Origin: Desmodus rotundus
Taxonomy: Eukaryota > Chordata > Mammalia > Chiroptera > Phyllostomidae
NCBI RefSeq assembly: GCF_022682495.2
Contig: NC_071392.1
Coordinates: forward strand, 80,678,797 to 80,742,796
DNA: 64,000 nucleotides
Reading direction: 5' to 3'
In this document: in pieces, positions 56,681 through 64,000 of the stretch
How positions within the stretch are numbered: the first letter of the stretch is position 1
Layout of the letters: each line of letters begins with the position of its first letter
Notes under the pieces: model-generated
Database searches by the model: none
The model's input: only the letters and a program-made list of their open reading frames with translations
Told to the model about the DNA's origin: nothing
Position numbers and translations under genes: made by a program

Positions 56681-57339
56681 TTGATGTTTCTCGTTTTGAT
56701 ATTAAGCGTCTTCCAGCTGTGCGGGACTTCTCTCTCCAGTGGGGTCAGAACTCCTGTCGTGCACTGTGTTGGTGGCGTTGCAGGCTTTTTGTGGGGACTG
56801 TGTCCTTGGGGATGAGGCGAAAGTGCCATCAGAGTTAGGATGCAGGAGGACCACACCCATCGGCCTCCCCTTCCTGTCTCCAGGGTATTCTTGTTTATGC
56901 CTCCAAACTGCCAGCACCCTCATGGTTTGGGATTAGAAATGGGATGTTTTCAGACTCCCTAAAACCTGGCATAACTGATTTCTGAAAACAGTGTCTGTCT
57001 TTAAACATTGGGATCGTTTTATAATCGTTCTGTGCTGCAGATGGGTCTTAGATGAGGGCCCTCAGTGCTTGCTGCTCACTTGATTAGCCACAGGTGTTTC
57101 TGGCTCCATTAGTCAGTCTCTTATGCCTGGCTCACCTGTGCTGGCCACCGGCTGTTTATGCTTGTCTGTGGTGGCCTGGGTGGTCTTAATCGAACATTTT
57201 CGGGCCCATCATCAGGGGAGAAAGCAGGACTGAGCAATGAGGACCTTCAGTTTCTGTTGGACGGATTTACTTATGGATACAAGGACCTCGGTCATGGGTG
57301 TCGGAATCGCGTCTGGGTTCCTGGCAGACACATTTCAGC
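56681..57339. other. Unassigned non-coding sequence
   Basis: No repeat recognised. It leads into a possible exon. Confidence 0.35.
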
Positions 57340-57512
57340 TCAGCCAAGTGGGGGCACGAGAAACCTGGAAAGCTCATCTAGGGAACAAGTTCAAAACGAT
57401 AGATAGGATTTTTGGCAAAAAAGATGATCAAGTTGACACGCAAAACTCTAAACATAATCCTTTTCTAAAATATGTCAGGAGGCACAAGGCAATCCTTAAC
57501 CCAAATAAATGA
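57340..57512 (+). other. Possible terminal coding exon or processed-gene end (unidentified)
   Basis: After an acceptor-like 'cagacacatttcag' the frame reads LSQVGARETWKAHLGNKFKT, then IDRIFGKKDDQVDTQ and ends FLKYVRRHKAILNPNK followed by TGA at 57510-57512. It is hydrophilic and rich in Lys, Asn, Asp and Arg, unlike the Pro/Ser/Gly-rich chance frames nearby. An AATAAA overlaps the stop and a second lies about 20 bp downstream. I do not recognise the protein. It could be a last exon, a retrocopy end, or chance. Confidence 0.25.
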
Positions 57513-58619
57513 CTGTGGCAAGAGAAAAATAAAAGATTTTCCCTATGTTTAGCACTCTGCAATTCAGCAGGCATGTATTTGACTCATAATAAAATAGTGG
57601 ATATTTCATTTAAAAAAATAAATTTAATCAAATGAAAATGTTCTGGGTCAGAGGTACCAGGTTTATTTTTTTTTAACTCCCTAATATTTAATCACTAAGA
57701 CTCCTTTTAAAGTCATGTCCTGTTAATCTTCTGAAATGAGGGCATTTAAACTTTTAAAAGTTAACCAACATGTGTCACTCAACCGAAACCTGTGTACTTG
57801 GTTTACTCACCCTCAGAGAATTCCTGCTCTTCCTTCCCACCATCCAACCAAAGCAACACCTCCTGGGTGAGCGGCTCAGTTGCTGTGGCAACTGGGTGGC
57901 AGATGTCCAGGTTTTAATTGGGGTTTTTATTGATTATTATCATTATGAAGAGAATTGCCGATAATGGCATGTAATGAGATTTAAACTCCTAGTTAGTGTC
58001 GTGAGATGATCTGTAGGGTTTCTGTAACGGTACATTCAAAAGGAAAGGGAGTATCAAACAGTGCTTCTGTGCTTAGGGCAAGGAGTAGATAGGGGGAAGC
58101 ACAGCCTCCTTGGGAAGATCAAGCCTGGAGACCACGTGCTGCTTTGTACAGCAAGCGAAACGCCGGCCAGCCTCTCGCTGGACCGGGAAGCTCCCCACAG
58201 AGAGAGCTGGGCTCCCTGTTAGGGCAAACAGGGTTAGAAGGCTCTGGAGCAGAATGCATCAGGGTGGGGCCTGCAGCTGGTCCTTGGTTAGGGAATGGAC
58301 ACAGTGCAGAGAGATGGCCCTGGGGCACAGGGTCATTAGCAGGGTGCCAGGTGATCCCCCAGGGGGCCTGCTCAGTATCTACACTGGTCTCCATGCTCCT
58401 TCCTGTGTCTTAGCCTGCATCAGGGTTACCCAACACCATACACTGCGAAGTGGAAAACGTCTAACTGCATGGAGCTTTGCATACCATTTCATGCAGATGA
58501 GCCAACACCACGAGAGAGGCACCCACCCAAATAAGATGTGGGCCCTTGCCCTCCACGAGCAGGGAGGTCCTCTCTGTCACCCCTCATGTGTGTCCTAGCT
58601 CAGTTTGCTCATTTTCTCC
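57513..58619. other. Repeat-free sequence with a candidate X-box
   Basis: No transposon recognised. 57560-58080 is AT-rich, of high complexity, with a near-palindromic RFX-type site at 57879-57892. The 162-codon frame at 58110-58598 overlaps others and has no known domain. Confidence 0.35.
57879..57892 (+). promoter_or_regulatory. Candidate RFX X-box
   Basis: GTTGCTGTGGCAAC is a near-perfect inverted repeat and matches the X-box form GTTGCCATGGCAAC at 12 of 14 positions. RFX factors bind X-boxes, often near ciliary or MHC class II genes. No promoter is evident here. Confidence 0.4.
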
Positions 58620-59060
58620 CAGCGCCCATCAGGACCTTTTTCTCTGCAGGGTCAGAGTAAACATGTCAGGCCAGGGGTGTCAAACTCATTTTCACCGGGG
58701 GCCACATCAGCCTCGCGGCTGCCTTCAAAGGGCCAAATGTAACTTTAGGACTGTATACATGTAACTACTCCTGAACAGTTAAGTGAGAGCTCTGCGCTGC
58801 AGCCAGGTAGAAACAAGGTGCTGGGCCGGATAAAACAAGGTGGAGGGCCGGATTCAGCCTGTGGGCCTTGTGTTTGCCACCTGTGTTTTAGGCTTTGTGA
58901 GCCGTATCATCTGTTGCAAACACTTGCATCTGTTGAGTTATGGGAGCAGCCACAGACAGTGTGTGCGTGCATGGGGCGTGCTGTATTCCAATAAAACTTT
59001 ATCTACAAAGCAGGTGGTAGGTCAGGTTTGGCCTGCGAGTCATGGTTTGCTGATTCTTGA
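58620..59060 (-). mobile_element. hAT-type DNA transposon relic, split by a second hAT
   Basis: The left piece (58620-58671: 'cctttttctctgcagggtca', 'gagtaaacatgtcaggc') and the right piece (58886-59060: 'ttttaggctttgtgagccgt', 'ccaataaaactttatctaca', 'gtcaggtttggcctgcgagt') join in the order of a common mammalian hAT MITE. The right terminus is decayed. The insert at 58672-58885 interrupts it. Confidence 0.75.
58672..58885 (+). mobile_element. hAT-type MITE inserted in the older hAT
   Basis: A 214-bp element beginning CAGGGGTGTCAAAC and ending with a sequence that reverse-complements to CACAGGTGGCAAAC (11 of 14 matching). An 8-bp target duplication, tgtcaggc / ttttaggc (six of eight matching), lies at 58664-58671 and 58886-58893, as expected for hAT. 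The interior has 'cgggggccacatcagcctcg' and 'gggccaaatgtaactttagg'. No coding capacity. Confidence 0.88.
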
Positions 59061-59319
59061 TCTGTACCACAATATTTCAGACTGCTAACAAAATGTACAC
59101 TACACTCAAGTATTGCTACTTGTCAAACTGGAAAATTAAATGTCATCTTTGTAGAATTTGATTTCATCAAGAGAAGTGATTGCTAGATGCATGTTACATA
59201 ATTTTTTCACCTAATTGTTTAAAATCATAAACGAATCCATACAATTTTTTAATAACCTGGTAAAAGCTGTGTTCATAAACTAAAATGCTGTGAGTTCAGT
59301 GAAAGTGGGAGGGGCAACA
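59061..59319. other. Unassigned AT-rich sequence
   Basis: No repeat or exon recognised. Confidence 0.3.
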
Positions 59320-59500
59320 TAATACGGTGTAGAGAGCAGAGACTTCAGAGTCAGGCTGCCTGAGTTCAAACCCCGGCTCTACCACTAACTGGCTGTGTGG
59401 CCTCTGGCAACTTACCTTCTCTGAGCTTTAGTTTTCTCACTTGATATGGGGAGACAGTAGTGCTACCTTATAGGATTATTATACAAATTCAATTTTTTCA
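59320..59500 (+). repeat. MIR SINE (sense), well preserved
   Basis: 'gtgtagagagcagagacttc', 'agagtcaggctgcctgagtt', 'caaaccccggctctaccact', 'ggctgtgtggcctctggcaa', 'tctctgagctttagttttct' and 'ttataggattattatac' run in MIR order from the tRNA-related part to the core. It is the best MIR in the window. Confidence 0.92.
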
Positions 59501-59715
59501 CATAAAACTAAATTAGTTCACATAAAAAAACCAGAATCATGCCCAGATGATAGTAAATGATCAGTTAAAGTGACGAAACAAATATTGAAATGTCATACAA
59601 CTCTAATTCCCTTAAATAGTAGTTTTTGGTAAGCAGGGGCATAGTTTTTAGGTTCACAGTGTTGTAGCATAGTTTGAAGACCTTTTAATTTTAACTTTAA
59701 ACTGTTAGAATACAT
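59501..59715. other. Unassigned AT-rich sequence
   Basis: No family recognised. It could be an unrecognised upstream part of the L1 that follows. Confidence 0.3.
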
Positions 59716-61079
59716 AAATTTAGTAAAGCCAGAGGATATAAAAATCCATTGCATTTCCATACACTAACAACTACCCAAAAAGAAAAATTAAGAAAACGAT
59801 TCCATTTTCAATAACATCATTAAGAAAAAAATACTTAGAAATAAGTTTAACCAAGGAGATGAACTATGTATCTGATGAGGACTACAAAACATTAACAAAA
59901 GACACAAATCAATGGAAGGGCATCTCATGTGCATGAATTGGAAGAATACTGTTACAACGCCCATGTTTCCCAAAGCGATCTATGGATCCAGTGCAATCCC
60001 TAACAAAATCCCAGTAACATGTTTACGGACGTAGAAAAACAACCCTAAATTCATTGGGAACCACAGAAGACTCCAGATAGCCAAAGCAATTTTGAGCCAG
60101 AAGAATAAAGCTGGAGACATCATACTCCCTGATTTCAAAATACATTACAAAGCTACAGTAATCAAAACCGATTGGCACCATTATAAAAATAGACATATAG
60201 ACCAATGTAACAGACTAGAGAGCCAGAAATAAGCCTCCCATATACGATCAACTCATATTTGACAATGGAGCCAAGAATACTCAATGGGGAAAAGATAGTC
60301 TCTTTGATTAATGGTGTTGGGGAAATTAGATATCCCCATGCAAAAGAATAAAATGAGACTTTTATGCCACAACATATAGAAAAATCAACTCAAAATGGAT
60401 GAAAGAATTAAGTGAAAAAATAAAACTCTCAGAGGGAAACATAGGGAAGAAGCTACTGACATCGGACTGGACAGTGATTTCTCTGATACGACACCAAACG
60501 CATACACACTACAAAGCTTCTGCACAGCAAAAAAAGCGCCAACAAAATGAAAATGTGACCCGTAAAACTGAAGAAAATATTTGCAGACCATGTATCTGAT
60601 AAGTGGGTAATGTTAAAACATATAAAGAACTCCTATAACTTGATAGCAAAAAGACATTTTTTTCCCAAAGAAGACACACACATGTCCACCAGGTATATGA
60701 AAAAGTATTTAATGACAGTAACCATCAGGGACGTGAAAATTAAAACCTCAGGGAAATATCATCTCACACCTGTTAGGTTGGCTCTTAGCAAACCCCCCAA
60801 AGGACCAGTGTTGGCAAGGGTGTGTGGGGGAAGGGAGCCCTTGTACTCTGTCGGTGGGAAGGCAAATGGGTGCAGCCACTACAGAAAACAGTACTGGGTG
60901 GGGCACAGTAGGCTTGTAGTTGTTTGTATGGAAAGTAATACAATACTAATAAATAATAATACAAGAATAAATTGTTTTGTGCACTCACAACTGTAAGCCT
61001 ACTTTTGCCCCACCCTGTATGGAAATTCCCCCAAATATTTAAAATAGAGGTTAACACTTGATCGAGCAACCCCCCTTCT
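59716..61079 (+). mobile_element. L1 ORF2 3' part (sense), first segment of a nested block
   Basis: L1 ORF2 phrases in order: 'ttgcatttccatacactaac', 'atgaactatgtatctgatga', 'gatctatggatccagtgcaa', 'gccagaagaataaagctgga', 'agggaagaagctactgacat', 'tgagccagaagaataaagct' and 'tatcatctcacacctgttag'. A residual reading at 60399-60480 gives MKELSEKIKLSEGNIGKKLL, the region near the ORF2p end. It is interrupted by a MITE at 60894-61017, by an antisense L1 from 61080, then resumes at about 63126. Confidence 0.88.
60894..61017 (-). mobile_element. Mariner-type MITE, copy 2
   Basis: 124 bp, ends CTGGGTGGGGCACAGTAGGC on the left and reverse complement CAGGGTGGGGCAAAAGTAGG on the right, flanked by TA at 60892-60893 and 61018-61019. 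Removing it rejoins L1 sequence ('gaaaacagta' with 'tggaaattccc'). Its internal sequence is inverted relative to copies 1 and 3. Confidence 0.93.
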
Positions 61080-63125
61080 TTTTTTTTTTAATTTTATTTT
61101 TCAATTACAGTTGACATACAATATTACACTAGTTTCAGGTGTACACCATCGTGACTCGACATTTATATAACTTACAAAGTGGTCACCCCATTAAGTCTAG
61201 TGCCCACGGACACCGTACATAGTAATTGTAACATTGTTGACTGTGTTCCCTATGCTGCACTTTACTTCCCCACAGCTGTTTTTGTAACCAGTGATTTGTG
61301 CTTCTTAATTCCTTCCCTTTTTCCACCCCCTACCCCCAACTCCCCTGTCTATCTCGCCACCATTGGTTTGTCCTCTGTGAATTTGTTGCTGTTTTGTTAG
61401 TTTTATATTCCACATGTGAGTGAAGTCAAGTGGCATTTGTCTTTCTCTCACTCACTTCACTAGGTCCACCCATGTTGCTGCACATGGTAAGATTTCATTC
61501 TTTTTTATGGCTGAGTAATATTCCGTTATAGTATATGTGTAATACACACCCGCATATGTGCCACATCTTCTTTATCCATTTGTCTGTTGACGGACACTTC
61601 AGATGCTTCTGTATCTTGGCTACTATAAATAAATGCTGCAGTGAACATAGGGGTGCCTATGTCTTTTGGATTTCTTTTGCATGAATACCCAGAAGTGGAA
61701 TTGCTGAGTCATGTGGTAGATCTATTTTTAACCTTTTGAGGAACCTCCACACTGTTTTCCACAGTGGCTGCATCAGAATACAGTTTATATTTCTACCAAG
61801 AGTGCATGAGGGGCCCCCTTTCTCCACATCCTCTCTAACACTTGCCATTTGTTGATTTATTGATGATGGCCATTCTGACAGGTGTGAGGTGACATCTCAT
61901 TGTGGTTTTAATTTGCATTTTCTTCATGATTAGTGATGTTGATCATCTTTTCATATTTCTGCTGGTAATCTGTATGTCCTCTTTTGGGAAATGTCTATTC
62001 AGGTCCTCTGCCCATTTTTTAAATTGAATTGCTTGTTTGTTTTGGTGTTAAGGAGTATGAATTTCTTAAATAGTTTGGATATTAACTCCTTATCAGATGT
62101 ATCATTAGTGAACTTATCCCATTCAGTAGGTTGTCCTTTTTCTTTTTTTATGGTTTCCTTCACTGTGCAAAACATTTTAGTTTGATGTAGTCCCGTTTGT
62201 TTATTTCTTCTTTTGTTTTCCTTGCCCAAGGAGACATATCTAAAAAATATTACTAACAGAGGTGTCAAAGAGTTTACTGCCTTTGTGTTTTCTTCGAGAA
62301 GTTTCATGGTTTTGGGTCTTACAGTTAAGTCTTTAATCTATTTGAGTTTATTCTTGTACCTGGTGTAAGCAAAGAATCCAGTTTCATCCCTTTGTTTGTG
62401 TCCATTGTTTGCCCGGCACCATTATTGAACAGACGGTCTTTACCCCATTGTATGGTTTTGCTTCCTTTGTCGTAGATTAACTGACCATATAGGTGTGGGC
62501 TTATTATGCGTTCTCTGTTCTATGCATATGTGTCCATAGATCTATGTGTCCGTTTCCATGCCAGTGCCATGCTCCTTTGACTACTATAGCCTTGTAGCAT
62601 GCTTTGATCTCAGGGGGTGTGATGCCTCCAACTTTATTCTTCTTTTTCAAGATTACTCTTGCTATTTGGGGTCTTTTGGGGTTCCATATAAGTTTTAGGA
62701 TTATTTGTTCTAGTTCTGTGAAAAATACTATTGGTATTTTGATAGACATTGTATTGAATCTGTCGATTGCATGGGTAATATGGACATTTTAACAGTGTTC
62801 TTTCTACCCATGAGGTACGGTATATGCTTCTATTTATTTGTATCTTCTTCAATTTCTTTTTTTTTTTTTTTCAGTGTTTTATAGTTTTCTGAGTACAGGT
62901 CTTTCACCTCCTTTGTTAAATGTATTCCTATTTTATTTTTTTGATGCAATTGAAAATGGGATTATTTTCTTAATTTCTTTTTGATAGTTTTTTTAGTCTA
63001 TACAAATGCAAACAATTTGTGAATATTAATTTTGTATCCTGTTACTTTATTGGATTCATGTAGGTAGTTCTAATAGTTTTTTGTGTGTGTGAATTCTTTA
63101 AGGTTTTCTCTATATAGCATTCCCA
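61080..63125 (-). mobile_element. 5'-truncated L1 (antisense) nested in the sense L1
   Basis: Starts with a T-rich tail at 61080, then the reverse L1 3'UTR ('agttgacatacaatattaca', 'agtttcaggtgtacaccatc') and the end of ORF2. Minus-strand reading of 62504-62749 gives FFTELEQIILKLIWNPKRPQ and ARVILKKKNKVGG, the C-terminal part of L1 ORF2p. Stops and frameshifts occur, and the endonuclease and catalytic RT parts are absent, so it is inactive. The flanks share roughly 'caaccccccttct' (61067-61079) and 'caattccatttct' (63126-63138), a decayed target duplication. Confidence 0.88.
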
Positions 63126-63546
63126 CAATTCCATTTCTGTGTTTATATCTCAAGTAATTGAATTCTAAATCTCAAAGAGGTCTGATCTACCTTCCCTTGT
63201 TTATTGTAGCATTATTCACAGTAGCCAAGACATGGAAACAACCTAATGTTCATCAATGTACAGATAAAGAAACTGTGGTTTACAGGGTGGGGTAAAAGTA
63301 GGTTCACAGTTGTGAGTATGCAAAACGGGGTTTATTCTTTATTATTCATAATGTTATTTTTCATAGAACTGCAGGCCTACTTTTGCCCTACCTTGTATAC
63401 ATACAATGTAACATTATCCAGCCTTAGAAAAGAAGGGAACGCTGCTACTCAGGACAAGAGATGGCCCTCAAGGCATTCTGCTGCGCGACATGAGTCAGAC
63501 ACGCCACAATAACGCATGATCTCACTTGTGTGTGACGTCGAAATTA
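63126..63546 (+). mobile_element. L1 3' end (sense), last segment of the interrupted L1
   Basis: 'ttgtagcattattcacagta', 'gccaagacatggaaacaacc', 'taatgttcatcaatgtacag' continue the sense L1 exactly where the first segment stopped. After the MITE at 63283-63395 come 'catacaatgtaacattatcc', 'agccttagaaaagaagggaa' and 'atgatctcacttgtgtgtga'. It then meets a MER2-like element at 63547. Confidence 0.85.
63283..63395 (+). mobile_element. Mariner-type MITE, copy 3
   Basis: 113 bp, left end CAGGGTGGGGTAAAAGTAGG, right end reverse-complementing to CAAGGTAGGGCAAAAGTAGG, flanked by TA at 63281-63282 and 63396-63397. It lies in the same L1 as copy 2, in opposite orientation. Its interior is about 10-17 bp shorter than those of the others. 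Confidence 0.93.
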
Positions 63547-64000
63547 CAGTAGTCCCTCACGTGTCCGTGGTTTTGCTCTCTGAGGTTTCAGTTACCTGCC
63601 GTCAACTGTGGCCTGAAGATAGTAATTGAAAAATTCCAGAAATAAACAAGTCCTAAGTTTTAAATCGCGGGCCGTTCTGAGTAGCACCATGAGGTCTCAC
63701 GCCGTCCTGCTCTGGGTGTGAATCATCTCCCTGCTGTCCGTGCTCCCCGCCCGTTCGTCACTCAGTAGCGATCCCAGTTACCAAATCGACGGTCACAGTT
63801 ATCGCAGTGCTTGTGTGCAAGTATCCCTCGCTGTACTAAGTAAGGAGCCCCAAAGTCATTCACGTAACTTTTACTACGGCATCGTGTTATGCTTGTTCTA
63901 TTTTTATTATTAGTTGCTGTAATTCATAAAGTACACTTTATCAGAGGTAGGATGTATAGGAAAGAAACAGAATATCTGGGGTTTAGTACTACCCGTGGTT
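63547..64000 (+). mobile_element. MER2-like Tigger DNA transposon, cut by the window end
   Basis: Begins CAGTAGTCCCTCACGTGTCC after a TA at 63545-63546. It continues with 'gtggttttgctctctgaggt', 'aattccagaaataaacaagt', 'gccgttctgagtagcaccat' and 'ttatcagaggtaggatgtat', in MER2 order. MER2 is a non-autonomous relative of Tigger/pogo transposons. It seems inserted in the L1 3' end. The right terminal repeat lies outside the window. Confidence 0.85.

Overview
This window looks like nuclear DNA from a placental mammal, most likely a bat. The best evidence is a set of twelve tRNA-headed short retroposons of the VES type, which I know from vespertilionid and related bats, plus short mariner-type miniature transposons with TA target duplications. 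The rest of the repeat load is general placental: L2, MIR, old L1, MER5- and MER20-like hAT relics, and MLT1, MST and MLT2 LTR fragments. The bat assignment rests on recognising these families by eye, not on a search.

I found no complete protein-coding gene, no tRNA, rRNA or snRNA gene, no CRISPR array and no operon. Almost all open frames are short chance frames or decayed transposon coding sequence. The clearest protein traces are the two ends of an internally deleted mariner transposase (35.7-36.5 kb) and L1 ORF2 remnants (60-63 kb). Two short stretches look like possible host exons (26650-26776 and 57340-57512), both at low confidence. The window therefore reads as intergenic or intronic DNA.

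Layout. 0-5 kb: MER5, MIR, L1 tail, two VES SINEs, one of them sitting at the edge of an MLT2-like LTR, and a bat-type L1 tail. 5.6-12.6 kb: one hAT relic, then mostly unassigned sequence. 12.6-16.5 kb: antisense L2 with a MER20-like insertion, a SINE, a probable CpG-rich solo LTR, old L1 and the first mariner MITE. 16.5-34 kb: mostly unassigned sequence with scattered L1, MIR, SINE and LTR pieces and several microsatellites. 34-38.4 kb: an L1 piece and two LTR fragments, then a nested block in which a sense L2 carries a mariner and is interrupted by an antisense L2 that itself carries a SINE. 38.4-45.6 kb: an MST-like LTR, four SINEs and one L2 piece. 45.7-54 kb: a dense run of old L1 in both orientations plus SINEs, MIRs and a Tigger-like MITE. 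54-59 kb: LTR and L2 pieces, candidate regulatory motifs and a hAT inside another hAT. 59.7-64 kb: a nested block in which one L1 has been hit by two mariner MITEs, an antisense L1 and a MER2-like element that runs off the window end.

No set of genes acts together here. The informative content is the order of transposon insertions, the hairpin-forming MITEs, CTCF-like motifs inside SINE copies, and a few repeat-free stretches that could be regulatory.
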